NCBI GenBank assembly: GCA_937923965.1
Contig: CALDTL010000138.1
Coordinates: 1-37,174 of the forward strand
DNA length: 37,174 nt
Direction of reading: 5' to 3'
DNA from: an uncultured Caulobacterales bacterium
GTDB lineage: Bacteria; Pseudomonadota; Alphaproteobacteria; Caulobacterales; Maricaulaceae
Shown here: positions 23,287 to 32,272 of the stretch, in pieces
How positions within the stretch are numbered: position 1 is the stretch's first letter
Layout: the number at the start of each line of letters is the position of its first letter
Translations under genes and position numbers: made by a program
Notes under the pieces: model-generated
Told to the model about the DNA's origin: nothing
The model's database searches: none
Seen by the model: only the letters and a program-made list of their open reading frames with translations

Positions 23287-24572
23287 TAATTCACCAGCCT
23301 GACGCCTGAGCTGCCCTGGTTGATTGATCGTGTCCCACGCGGCCCACAATCATTATTGGTCAGCGCCGAATTTCCAGAAAACTCAATCTGACTCGCAATA
23401 ATTTGTGTGCAATCACTGTTCAAATCCGCGCCGCCGCGAAAGTCGAGTTTTTGAGTCGGAAAATATAGTGCGCCTTCAAAGCGGGCACCCTGATTGCCAT
23501 TAATTCTGACGACGGCATTGGGGTCACTAGTATTCCTGTCCGCATACATCAATATTCCCGCATAGGGTCCGTCAGGCTGTGCGTAAAGCTCCATATAGCC
23601 GCCATTTGTGTTCTCAAAACGAGCGCCGTTCATGAAAATCATCGTCACGCCATCAGGCGTGCCATACATAGTACCACTATTTCTAAAGAAAAAAGTAGAC
23701 CCTCCATTAATGCCATCAAAGATATAAACACCTTTTTCCAAGAGGTCCAAACGCCCTCTAATAGCAAAATCTTTGGCAGAGCAATATCGGCCTGGACTCA
23801 TTGTTATGGCCCCATTTCTGCCGAATACAGGTTCTATGCAAGGCATGCCCAATGTGTTGGACGGCACATCTATATCAGCGTAAGGATCGGCGATCACAGG
23901 TTGATTATTTTTGGGCGTATTATTACAGGCAGGTAAAACCACTGTAGTCGTGTTAGAGACGGTCCCTGTGGCGGAGATACAATCCGCCGTGATCGTGCCA
24001 GACCCTGCGAGGTTAAACGCTTCATTCGCGTTGGAATTTGCGTGCATGGCACAGGTTTCCATCTCGAGATTGGCAGATCCTGAAATCGACATTGCGGCTG
24101 TGTTTGTTGGATGAAGCGAGAGCGCACAAACGGGCTGTCCGGGTGCCGTGAGAACGGTTGATTCAACAACATGAACAACGTCTTTCTGTCCGGGAAAAAT
24201 GCTTGATAAGTAACGTTCTTGTTTCTGCTCGATCCGAACGATCGCACCTTCGCTGCCAGCGTGAGGCCCAGACGAGATGGGCGTTTCGACCTCAATCTTA
24301 CCGTCAGCTACCGAATAGCCATTCTCGTAGGCGTCACCTTTGCCCGCCAATCTAGCTTTGGCACGGTTATTGGTCGTTTGATATTCCAGCGCAACGGCTA
24401 AGGCGGCCATGTCCGCCGCGCTCTGAATACGAGCGTTGCGCTGTTGAAAATGACCAGCCTCGAACGCAATTGCGCCCAGTCCGACAAGCAGCGGCAAAGT
24501 GATGGCATAAATAACGGCTGTCGCGCCGTCTTCATCGCGCTGCCATTTTTTGAAAAAAGTCTTCATTGACAT
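23286..24572 (-). CDS. TadG-like pilus assembly protein without a vWA domain
   Basis: 428 residues. The N-terminal Tad domain reads RDEDGATAVIYAITLPLLVG, with one helix (about 17-38) and then FQQRNARIQSAADMAALAVA, which is diagnostic of TadG-like proteins. Instead of the vWA domain of classic TadG there is a periplasmic domain rich in short Gly/Asn/Ser repeats (SISGSANLEMETCAMHANSN, LAGSGTITADCISATGTVSN) that looks like a beta-solenoid, with paired cysteines. It ends in a region with NGGYMELYAQPDG and FEGALYFPTQKLDF. A good ribosome site (AGGAAGAGG) precedes the ATG. It is 14 bp from the first TadE-like gene and overlaps the second. Confidence 0.85.
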   Translation of the reverse strand: MSMKTFFKKWQRDEDGATAVIYAITLPLLVGLGAIAFEAGHFQQRNARIQSAADMAALAVALEYQTTNNRAKARLAGKGDAYENGYSVADGKIEVETPISSGPHAGSEGAIVRIEQKQERYLSSIFPGQKDVVHVVESTVLTAPGQPVCALSLHPTNTAAMSISGSANLEMETCAMHANSNANEAFNLAGSGTITADCISATGTVSNTTTVVLPACNNTPKNNQPVIADPYADIDVPSNTLGMPCIEPVFGRNGAITMSPGRYCSAKDFAIRGRLDLLEKGVYIFDGINGGSTFFFRNSGTMYGTPDGVTMIFMNGARFENTNGGYMELYAQPDGPYAGILMYADRNTSDPNAVVRINGNQGARFEGALYFPTQKLDFRGGADLNSDCTQIIASQIEFSGNSALTNNDCGPRGTRSINQGSSGVRLVN

Positions 24573-24586
24573 AAACCCACCTCTTC

Positions 24587-25258
24587 CTAGCGCAAGCGCG
24601 TGACAAGTTTTTCGCGAATTGGATCATTGCCGCCCTTGAGTGATTTCGCGTCATAATCGATGATAATTTCCGCAATAACGCGGGACTTATTACCATTTTT
24701 GCAATTAGTAGGACAAACCTCGTTACCTTCCGAGACGGCTATCGCCTCACGTTCATAGAAATGGTCTCGTCCGGTCATCTCGTCTTCAGCATCGGCCGTT
24801 TTCAGCTCTCCGGGATTCATGGCCGGACAGGCACAATAGGCCTGAATATCGATTTTGCTGAGATCCAGAGGAAGACCTGACGCGTCCTTGATGACAAGCT
24901 TTGCCGTCGAAATCCATCTTCCGGGTTCTACTTCGCCGTCTTGATTTTCGGTTGGCTTCAGCCCGCTCATATCGCCAGCCGCAATCTGGTCATGAAGATA
25001 ACTCGCGCCAGAATAGGCAGCAGTGTAAACTTTTTGATGATTATAGACGGAGAATCCCAAGGTGCCAGCCGTGAGCAATCCAAAAAGAACAAAGGGTGTG
25101 AGAATGGCTGTTTCCACAGCGATAGCGCCCGATTTGTCATTGACAAATTGGGTTATCCGCGCCCTGCTTTTGCGCAAATTAAAGCGCTGTGAACAGCGAG
25201 ACGAGACCTCTGTTAAGCGTGACCTTTTCCGATCAATAGTTTCCTTAAAAGCATTCAT
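24587..25258 (-). CDS. TadE-like pseudopilin (first copy)
   Basis: 223 residues. A basic N-terminus of about 40 residues precedes DKSGAIAVETAILTPFVLFG, the TadE motif and membrane helix (about 43-66), then VYNHQKVYTAAYSGASYLHD and a periplasmic domain. Two cysteine pairs are visible (CAC near 142-144, and CPTNC). The C-terminal stretch SRVIAEIIIDYDAKSL could be a beta strand pair. It is the first gene of the three-gene Tad operon. Upstream is a 150-bp gap to the histidine kinase, with an imperfect palindrome GTGTAAG-N7-CTTAACAC at 25340-25361 that could be regulatory. Confidence 0.75.
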   Translation of the reverse strand: MNAFKETIDRKRSRLTEVSSRCSQRFNLRKSRARITQFVNDKSGAIAVETAILTPFVLFGLLTAGTLGFSVYNHQKVYTAAYSGASYLHDQIAAGDMSGLKPTENQDGEVEPGRWISTAKLVIKDASGLPLDLSKIDIQAYCACPAMNPGELKTADAEDEMTGRDHFYEREAIAVSEGNEVCPTNCKNGNKSRVIAEIIIDYDAKSLKGGNDPIREKLVTRLR

Positions 25259-25408
25259 TTTTATCCCACGGTTTGTTCATCTGAACCCAAAATTGGGCGT
25301 AATTCACGGTGGACCTATAGCGGCAAGATCCGAATAAATGTGTAAGCTTTATACTTAACACCGCCTTTAGGCCCCGGCGAAAGCGAGGCATCAGCGCGTG
25401 TTCTGGTC

Positions 25409-27391
25409 TCAGAAATATTTAGATGGAAGGACTTCAACTGTCTGAGAGGCCGAACGCGAGAGCTTTATCCATTTAGATATGACCCGGAGAAGATTAGCTT
25501 TCTGCACGGGCTTTGTGATGTAATCATCCATCCCAGATTTTAGGAAAATATCTTTTTCACCCTCCATAGAGTGAGCTGTCAGGCATATGATTGGCGTGCG
25601 CTTCAACGCGTAATCTTCTTCAAGCTTTCTTATAAAATGGGTTGCGGTGATCCCATCCATAACGGGCATTGAAACATCCATAAAAATGAGGTCGAATTTT
25701 TTGACTTTAAAAATCTTAATCGCGTCCTCTCCATTCTGGGCAAATGTAATATTGATTTGGGGGTGCTTTAATAAGCCGGACACGGCTATTCGGTTAAATT
25801 CATCATCCTCAACAACGAGAATATTCAGCCTGACAGTTAAAGGCGCATCGCCCTTACTAACGGTATGTGTCTGAGACATAGGCACCTTGTTTTCAGTTAG
25901 TTTTGCCGCCGCCGGAGTTAGCCGGGCAGAGGTCTTTTTTGCGAGTTTTAACGGAAGACGAAGCGTGAAAGATGCGCCGTCACCAAGGGTTGAGGTCGCT
26001 GTCAAATTGCCCCCCATAACTTCCGCAAGCCCCCGCGAAATCGCGAGGCCTAAGCCGGTCCCCCCATAATTTCGGGTTTTTGAACTTTCCGCCTGGGTAA
26101 ACTTATCAAAAACCTTATCTATTTTATCTTTAGCGATCCCTATACCGGTGTCTTTGATTACAATTTTCATATTAGCGGAATCAGTTTCCATCTCCCCAAA
26201 GACGTCGATTGAGACCGAGCCCTCAGGGGTAAATTTAATTGCATTACTTATGATATTGGAGAGAATTTGTTGCATGTGGCCAAGGTCGGCGATGAAAAAC
26301 TCAGGCACCTCAGGCCCATAATTAAAATCAATCGATAGATTTTTTTTCAGAGCAGATGGACGGTATAAATCCAGACACTCCGTTATTATTTCTTTCAGGT
26401 TACAGAGCACCGGTTTGAGTGTCGTTTTTCCAGCTTCGAGATTTGAGCAGTCGAGAATATCATTGATTATGGCCAACAAATTATTTCCAGATTTAAGAAT
26501 AATATCGGTGCAGTGTTTTTGCTTTTCATCAAGTTCTGTGCGGGTCAGGACATCCACCATTCCCAAGACGCCGTTCATGGGCGTACGAATTTCATGGCTC
26601 ATATTTGCGAGAAATTCAGACTTTGTTTTATTCGCTAACTCTGCGGCGTCTTTGGCTTGTAAAACAGCCTTTTCCGCTGCCTTCAACTCATTCACATCAG
26701 AGGCAGTGATGAGGAGCGCCTTCTCGCCCGTTTTCACATCCGAGCATCGTTTAGCGCTCACATCAAACCATCTGGCATGATGTTTTGTCTTGAGCTTTGT
26801 AATTATGCGGCTGGCTCCGATTTCTTCGCACTCAGACTGCAGTATGCCGAAATCTGTTGAGTCCACGAACAGCTGGTCAAGCGTTGCGCCCGCACTGAGT
26901 AGGGTTTTTTGTGCTGCAGGGTTTTTATAGAGAGGCAATCCATCCAAGCTGAAAAGCGCGATGCTCACGTCAGTATGTAGAAGCGCTTTGGTGCTGCGGA
27001 GTGTCTCTGTGGGTTGTTCTGTTTCACCCAAAACTTCAACCATCATCGCCATGCGGCCGCCCGCCATTTGGAAACCCGAATAGACGACATTTACGGTAAC
27101 CGGAGTATCATTTGGGAACAGAGTCCAAACTTCGCTAAACTCAGCGTCTCTGATAAGAAACTCTGCCTGATATTGCCGCAACCTCTCGGCCACAGTGATC
27201 GACATACCAACAGAGAGATCCCGTGTTTTTAGCGAGGCTTCATCATCAGCCCCCCATAATTTACAACCCGCCTTATTTGCAAAGGCTATCTTGCAGGCAT
27301 CAATGTCATACACCCAGATGGGCGCGCGCAGCCGTCTCGCCAAATGGAAAGAGTCTGCGAGCCGAGCTTCGCTTAGGTTTAGATCTCTCAT
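25409..27391 (-). CDS. Hybrid sensor histidine kinase with two PAS domains and a receiver
   Basis: 660 residues from the ATG at 27391 (a TTG 15 bp earlier is in frame). No membrane helix, so it is cytoplasmic. Order: PAS-like 1 (about 10-125, APIWVYDIDACKIAFANKAG), PAS-like 2 (about 135-240), a short coiled linker, and HisKA with H266 in FLANMSHEIRTPMNGVLGM. HATPase_c follows with N box NIISNAIKF, G1 DTGIGIA and G2 GGTGLGLAIS, and then a REC domain with phospho-acceptor D572 in DLIFMDVSMPVMDG. All catalytic residues are intact. No HPt or separate response regulator is nearby, so it is an orphan whose phosphate must go to a distant partner. It could regulate the Tad-type genes downstream on the same strand, but only proximity supports that. 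Confidence 0.93.
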   Translation of the reverse strand: MRDLNLSEARLADSFHLARRLRAPIWVYDIDACKIAFANKAGCKLWGADDEASLKTRDLSVGMSITVAERLRQYQAEFLIRDAEFSEVWTLFPNDTPVTVNVVYSGFQMAGGRMAMMVEVLGETEQPTETLRSTKALLHTDVSIALFSLDGLPLYKNPAAQKTLLSAGATLDQLFVDSTDFGILQSECEEIGASRIITKLKTKHHARWFDVSAKRCSDVKTGEKALLITASDVNELKAAEKAVLQAKDAAELANKTKSEFLANMSHEIRTPMNGVLGMVDVLTRTELDEKQKHCTDIILKSGNNLLAIINDILDCSNLEAGKTTLKPVLCNLKEIITECLDLYRPSALKKNLSIDFNYGPEVPEFFIADLGHMQQILSNIISNAIKFTPEGSVSIDVFGEMETDSANMKIVIKDTGIGIAKDKIDKVFDKFTQAESSKTRNYGGTGLGLAISRGLAEVMGGNLTATSTLGDGASFTLRLPLKLAKKTSARLTPAAAKLTENKVPMSQTHTVSKGDAPLTVRLNILVVEDDEFNRIAVSGLLKHPQINITFAQNGEDAIKIFKVKKFDLIFMDVSMPVMDGITATHFIRKLEEDYALKRTPIICLTAHSMEGEKDIFLKSGMDDYITKPVQKANLLRVISKWIKLSRSASQTVEVLPSKYF

Positions 27392-27593
27392 CTCAAGAGG
27401 TTTCAATGTCTATCGGCCCTTTAGGTTTTAAAAACACTCAGATGTCCATGATGGCCATATAAAGATTAAAAATTACAGTAGTGAATTTTAAAATAAAACT
27501 TATTTAGTGTGTTTTTGAGAACTTTCTTTCTAAACTCCAGCTCGGCAAAAACTCTCGGAACGTTAAGTTTAGCGGCTGGGGTGCCCCCAAGGC

Positions 27594-27624
27594 TTGACAT
27601 TCAGCCTCCTGCACTTTCTGAGAT
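27594..27624 (+). promoter_or_regulatory. Possible promoter of the AbgT-family gene
   Basis: A perfect TTGACA at 27594-27599 is followed at roughly 17-19 bp by a poor -10 (TGAGAT/GAGATA). Just upstream is a TGGGG-TGC-CCCCA inverted repeat that could be an operator. A strong ribosome site GGAGG lies 5 bp before the gene start. Confidence 0.35.
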
Positions 27625-27648
27625 AGGGATATTTTCCATGGAGGCATC

Positions 27649-29265
27649 ATGAGCGAAATCCCAACGAAATCGACGCCCGTCAAACGTAAGCCGGGAAAGC
27701 GCGGGGCGTTCACCCGCTTTCTGGATGGGGTCGAATGGTTGGGTAATCTCCTCCCTCACCCCGTAACGCTTTTCGCCATTTTGGCGCTTGGGATTGTGCT
27801 GCTCTCGGGACTATTTGGATGGATGGGCTTGGCGGTCGAGGACCCGCGTCCAGCGGGCGCGCGGGGCGTTGCTGATGACGGAATGATCCGCGCGGTCAGC
27901 CTGATGAATGGAGACGGCCTGCGGCGGATCTTCGTCAATCTCGTCGATAATTTCACAAATTTCGCCCCGCTCGGCGTCGTGCTAGTCGCCATGATCGGCG
28001 TTGGCGTCGCAGAGAAGTCAGGGCTAATTTCCGCAGCCGTGCGCGCAATGGTTCTGGGCGCGCCCAAGCACCTTGTCACGGTCGCTATCGTCTTTGCAGG
28101 CATCGTCTCTAACACCGCATCCGAGGTCGGCTATGTCGTGCTAATCCCGCTGGCGGCGGCGATTTTCTACGCGCTGGGGCGACACCCACTGGCAGGCATG
28201 GCGGCGGCCTTTGCGGGTGTGTCCGGCGGATATAGCGCGAATTTGCTGATTGGCACGATCGACCCGCTGCTGGCCGGTATCACCGAGGAAGCAGCGCAAT
28301 TAATCGACCCGACCTATACGGTCGCCGCGACGTCGAATTGGTATTTCATGTTCGTCTCGACTTTCCTGATCACAGCGATCGCGTCGCTGGTGACCATCTT
28401 TATCGTCGAGCCGCAATTGGGCGACTATGACAGCTCCCGCGCGGACGAGACGGTTTTGGACAAATCTATGACGGATGATGTCACCCCATTGGAGAAGCGG
28501 GGGCTACGCTGGACGGGTGTAGCGCTGCTTGCTGTGCTCGGCGTTATGGCGCTGACCATCGTGCCGGAATGGGGCGTGCTCAGAGACCCTGACAACCCAG
28601 ACCCAATGAACAGTCCGTTCTTCGATGGGTTCGTTGTCTGGATCCTGATTTTCTTCTTGGTGCTGGGCTATACCTATGGCCGTGTTACCGGAACAATGAA
28701 AACGGACCGAGACGTCATTGACGGCATGAGCGACGCTCTCGCCTCGCTGGGCCTCTATATCGTGCTTGTGTTCTTCGCCGCGCAATTCGTCGCCTTTTTT
28801 GGCTGGACCAATCTCGGGGCCATAACGGCTGTATCCGGCGCGGAATTCATCAAAGAGTCTGGCATGAGCGGCCCGGTCGTCTTCGTCATGTTCATCCTAA
28901 TGTGCGCGCTCATCAACCTCTCGCTCGGCTCGGCCTCTGCGCAATGGGCCGTGACAGCACCGATTTTCGTGCCCATGTTGATGCTCGTCGGCTATTCCCC
29001 CGAAGTCATTCAGGCCGCCTATCGTATCGGGGACAGCTCAACAAATATTATCACGCCAATGATGAGCTATTTCGGCCTGATCTTTGCTTGGGCATTGCGC
29101 TATGATAAAGATCTAGGCGTAGGCGGGCTCATCGCGATGATGTTGCCCTATACGATCTTCTTCCTGATTTTCTGGATCGGTTTTTTCGTGTTGTGGACCT
29201 TTGGATTTGGCTTGCCCGTCGGCCCAGGATCGCCGACCTATTACACGCCCGCCATAGCCCCCTAG
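27649..29265 (+). CDS. AbgT-family transporter
   Basis: 538 residues, about 11-13 membrane segments. The opening FLDGVEWLGNLLPHPVTLFA followed by ILALGIVLLSGLFGWMG is the family hallmark (GNxLPHPxxLF). So are NFAPLGVVLVAMIGVGVAEK (re-entrant region 1), SEVGYVVLIPLAAAIFYALG, FAGVSGGYSANLLIGTIDPL, and GDSSTNIITPMMSYFGLIF near the end (second re-entrant region). E. coli AbgT imports p-aminobenzoyl-glutamate; other members, such as the MtrF type, export sulfonamides and para-aminobenzoate. The substrate here is unknown and no aminobenzoyl-glutamate hydrolase gene is adjacent. It stands between the kinase gene and ccmF, 105 bp ahead of the latter. Confidence 0.9.
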   Translation: MSEIPTKSTPVKRKPGKRGAFTRFLDGVEWLGNLLPHPVTLFAILALGIVLLSGLFGWMGLAVEDPRPAGARGVADDGMIRAVSLMNGDGLRRIFVNLVDNFTNFAPLGVVLVAMIGVGVAEKSGLISAAVRAMVLGAPKHLVTVAIVFAGIVSNTASEVGYVVLIPLAAAIFYALGRHPLAGMAAAFAGVSGGYSANLLIGTIDPLLAGITEEAAQLIDPTYTVAATSNWYFMFVSTFLITAIASLVTIFIVEPQLGDYDSSRADETVLDKSMTDDVTPLEKRGLRWTGVALLAVLGVMALTIVPEWGVLRDPDNPDPMNSPFFDGFVVWILIFFLVLGYTYGRVTGTMKTDRDVIDGMSDALASLGLYIVLVFFAAQFVAFFGWTNLGAITAVSGAEFIKESGMSGPVVFVMFILMCALINLSLGSASAQWAVTAPIFVPMLMLVGYSPEVIQAAYRIGDSSTNIITPMMSYFGLIFAWALRYDKDLGVGGLIAMMLPYTIFFLIFWIGFFVLWTFGFGLPVGPGSPTYYTPAIAP

Positions 29266-29370
29266 TGTGCGGGAGAGGAGGATAAAAGCGGCGCGCGCCC
29301 TGCGGCAAATCTACATCGGGCTTACCTGCCCCATTGAGCCGAGAGCCCCTTATGTCTAGAGGTCGTTCCG

Positions 29371-31326
29371 ATGACCGCTGAACTCGGACATATCGCGCTG
29401 ATCCTCGCTTTTTGCGTCGCACTGTTGCAATCCGTCATTCCAATGGTCGGCGCGCAAAAAAATGACGCGCGGATGATGGAATTTGGCGACCGCGCCGCGC
29501 TCGGGCAATTTGTGCTCGTGGCCTTTTCTTTTGCCGCCCTCACTAGCGTCTTCCTATCCTCCGACTTCTCCGTCAAACTCGCGGCGCTGCACAGTCATTC
29601 GGACAAGCCCCTGCTCTATAAGATCACAGGCGTATGGGGGAACCACGAGGGCTCGATATTACTCTGGGTGTTGATGATGGCAGGCTATGGCGCCTTCGTC
29701 CCAATCCTGGGTAAAACGCTCCCGCCAAGCCTGAAAGCGCGCGCAATTGCCGTTCAGGCCCTCGTTAGCGCAGGCTTTCTGGCCTTTATCCTATTTACGT
29801 CCAATCCATTTGAGCGGCTTAACCCTGTCCCAATTGACGGGAATGGATTGAACCCGATTTTACAAGACCCCGGCCTCGCCTTTCATCCGCCGTTTCTTTA
29901 TCTCGGCTATGTCGGATTCTCCCTCCCCTTTAGCTTCGCCGTAGCCGCCCTTATCGAGGGCCGCGTCGATGCGGTTTGGGCCAAATGGCTGAGACCTTGG
30001 GTTTTGATCGCTTGGAGTTTCCTGACTATCGGCATCGCCCTCGGAAGCTTCTGGGCCTATTATGAGCTCGGCTGGGGCGGTTGGTGGATGTGGGACCCCG
30101 TCGAAAATGTAAGCTTCATGCCTTGGCTAGCGGGGACAGCCCTGCTGCATTCTATCCTTGTGCTGGGCACGCGGCATAGCCTCGCGAATTGGACCGTCCT
30201 GCTGGCGATTACAACATTCGCCCTGTCGCTCATTGGGACTTTCGTTGTGCGCTCCGGGATCCTCGTGAGTGTGCATGCCTTTGCGGTAGATCCAGAGCGC
30301 GGCGTATTTCTCCTCCTGCTGCTCAGCCTTGCGACGGGCGGTGCGTTGACGCTCTATGCGCTGCGGGCAAATACATTGCGCGATCCAGCGCCGCTGAATT
30401 TGACCTCCAGAGACGGGGCGCTTGTCATGAATAATTTGCTCCTAATCGCAGCCCTCGCGACCGTCTTCCTTGGCACATTTTATCCGCTGCTGATTGACGC
30501 CGTAAATGGCTCTAAAATTAGTGTCGGTGCGCCTTACTTCGATCTGACCTTTGCGCCGATAATGTGCTTGCTCATCTTGTTCATGGGGATTGGTCCGATG
30601 TTGAAATGGCGTCGGGATAGCTTGCAGCGGTTGCGGCGGCCACTCTTGATTTGCGCAGCGGGCTTTGGCGTTATTTTTACCGCGGCGGCGCTCTTCGGGA
30701 AATCCGTCTTAGGCGCAGCGGCTTTGGCACTGGCCGCTTGGCTGGCGATTGGGACCATCCTCGCTATCGGCCGAAAAGCCAGATGGAGCCGCGCTGGATT
30801 AAAAGCGCAGCCCGCCTCCACATGGGGATTTGCAGGCGCGCACATGGGCATCGCGATTTTTACGGCCGCTGTGACAGCGATGACCGTATGGGCGCAGACG
30901 GATATTGGCACGCTGAAACGCGGGGATAGCCTGACCCTTGGCACATACACCTATACACTCACGGAGTTCGGCGGCGGACAACGTGACAATTATGATTTCC
31001 TCGCGGGCCAGGTTTCCGTCACAAAAAATAATAAGCCCATCACGACCCTGTCGACCGAGCGCCGCTTCTATCCGGTCCGCAATCAAATCACGACCGAGGC
31101 CGGATTGCATTTATCTTTCGGGCAAAGTCTTTTCGCGAGTATTGGCGAAGGCAACCCAGAAGACGGATTTATCGTGCAAGTCTATAAACACCCCTTTGTC
31201 GTTTGGATCTGGCTGGGCGCGCTTCTCATGGCGCTAGCCGGGTTCGTCTCTCTGGCTGACCGCCGCCTTCGCCTGCCAAGCCGCAAGCAAAAACCAGCCG
31301 CTGCAAATTTGGCACCCGCCGAATGA
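29371..31326 (+). CDS. ccmF: Cytochrome c heme lyase subunit CcmF
   Basis: 651 residues with about 14-15 membrane helices. The WWD motif is at 235-252 (GWGGWWMWDPVENVSFMPW). Conserved histidines are H172 (GLAFHPPFLYLGY) and H260 (ALLHSILVLGTRHS). GVWGNHEGSILLWVLMM is the other family signature. The periplasmic C-terminal domain precedes the final helix. With CcmH and CcmI it takes heme from CcmE and attaches it to apocytochrome c in the periplasm. It is the first gene of ccmF-ccmG-ccmH-ccmI; ccmE is not in front of it as it often is. The stop overlaps the ccmG start (ATGA). Confidence 0.96.
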   Translation: MTAELGHIALILAFCVALLQSVIPMVGAQKNDARMMEFGDRAALGQFVLVAFSFAALTSVFLSSDFSVKLAALHSHSDKPLLYKITGVWGNHEGSILLWVLMMAGYGAFVPILGKTLPPSLKARAIAVQALVSAGFLAFILFTSNPFERLNPVPIDGNGLNPILQDPGLAFHPPFLYLGYVGFSLPFSFAVAALIEGRVDAVWAKWLRPWVLIAWSFLTIGIALGSFWAYYELGWGGWWMWDPVENVSFMPWLAGTALLHSILVLGTRHSLANWTVLLAITTFALSLIGTFVVRSGILVSVHAFAVDPERGVFLLLLLSLATGGALTLYALRANTLRDPAPLNLTSRDGALVMNNLLLIAALATVFLGTFYPLLIDAVNGSKISVGAPYFDLTFAPIMCLLILFMGIGPMLKWRRDSLQRLRRPLLICAAGFGVIFTAAALFGKSVLGAAALALAAWLAIGTILAIGRKARWSRAGLKAQPASTWGFAGAHMGIAIFTAAVTAMTVWAQTDIGTLKRGDSLTLGTYTYTLTEFGGGQRDNYDFLAGQVSVTKNNKPITTLSTERRFYPVRNQITTEAGLHLSFGQSLFASIGEGNPEDGFIVQVYKHPFVVWIWLGALLMALAGFVSLADRRLRLPSRKQKPAAANLAPAE

Positions 31327-31844
31327 ACCTGCGCGGCCTGATACCCCTCTTCGTGTTTTTCGCTCTGATCGGCGCGCTGGCATTTGGCCTGACCCGCGAT
31401 CCCCGTATCCTGCCATCAGAACTCATTGAGAAGCCCTTCCCTGATTTCGCCTTGGAAGACCTAGAGGGCGGCCGCATCATCACGCCATCTGTTTTGGAGG
31501 GGCAAGTGAGCCTCGTGAACGTCTTTGGGTCGTGGTGCGTGGCCTGCACCGTGGAGCATCCGCAGCTCATGGCGATACGGAATGAACCCGATTTAAAACT
31601 CATCGGCATTGATTGGCGCGATACACGCGACGCCGCAAATCGGTGGCTCGTAAAACATGGCAACCCGTATGACCTTGTGATCTTTGATCCAAATTCAAAA
31701 CTCATCGTGCCGCTCGGCGTGTCGGGCGCGCCGGAGAGTTTCATTGTCGATAAGGCCGGACAAATTCGGTACAAACATGTCGGTATCATTTCGGAGAAAG
31801 ATTGGCGCGATACGCTGCGGCCCCTGGTGGAGAGTCTGCAATGA
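31323..31844 (+). CDS. ccmG: Thiol:disulfide interchange protein CcmG/DsbE
   Basis: 173 residues. One N-terminal membrane anchor (about 5-23) is followed by a periplasmic thioredoxin fold with the redox pair C72-x-x-C75 in GSWCVACTVEHP, and GVSGAPESFIVDKAGQIRYK carries the cis-proline loop. It keeps the CXXCH cysteines of apocytochrome c reduced. ATGA overlaps link it to ccmF before and ccmH after. Confidence 0.95.
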   Translation: MNLRGLIPLFVFFALIGALAFGLTRDPRILPSELIEKPFPDFALEDLEGGRIITPSVLEGQVSLVNVFGSWCVACTVEHPQLMAIRNEPDLKLIGIDWRDTRDAANRWLVKHGNPYDLVIFDPNSKLIVPLGVSGAPESFIVDKAGQIRYKHVGIISEKDWRDTLRPLVESLQ

Positions 31845-32272
31845 GGTGGATCCTGCTCATTTGGTTCGCTCTCGCAGCCCCGGCTTTTGCGCAAAGCTCG
31901 CCAGATGAACACCGCGCCCGCGAGATTGGCGCGCAGCTCAGATGTGTCGTCTGCCAGAACCAATCCATCGAAGAATCAGATGCACAGCTCGCGCAAGACA
32001 TGCGCCGCATTGTCCGAGAGCAACTCGCCACAGGCGCGACGAATGACGAAGTTATCTCCCACATCCGCGACAGCTATGGCGATTACGTTCTTCTCAAACC
32101 GCCCGTCCAATCCAATACTTACGTGCTTTGGGCGTTTCCCTTCGTGCTCGTCATCGTGAGCTTTATCTGGTGGCTGTCCACCGCGCGGCGCAGAGAGATC
32201 GTGCAAACCGAGGTCGAGCTGTCCGAAAATGACAAGGCGCTCTTGAGCTCGCTCATGGATGACACGCCGTGA
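31841..32272 (+). CDS. ccmH: Cytochrome c maturation protein CcmH (CcmL type)
   Basis: 143 residues from the ATG overlapping the ccmG stop; this start yields a proper signal peptide (MRWILLIWFALAAPAFAQ). The redox motif LRCVVCQN is at 33-40 and a C-terminal membrane anchor (LWAFPFVLVIVSFIWWL) is present. The three-helix fold with DMRRIVREQLATGATNDEV is complete. It is the short form with no TPR domain; the TPR part is supplied by the separate ccmI gene next to it. It reduces the apocytochrome disulfide and works with CcmF. Confidence 0.95.
   Translation: MRWILLIWFALAAPAFAQSSPDEHRAREIGAQLRCVVCQNQSIEESDAQLAQDMRRIVREQLATGATNDEVISHIRDSYGDYVLLKPPVQSNTYVLWAFPFVLVIVSFIWWLSTARRREIVQTEVELSENDKALLSSLMDDTP

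Noticed and set aside
31226-31963. 245-codon minus-strand frame opposite ccmG
   Set aside because: ccmG has the redox motif and coupled overlaps on both sides; the antisense frame is a GC-skew artefact.
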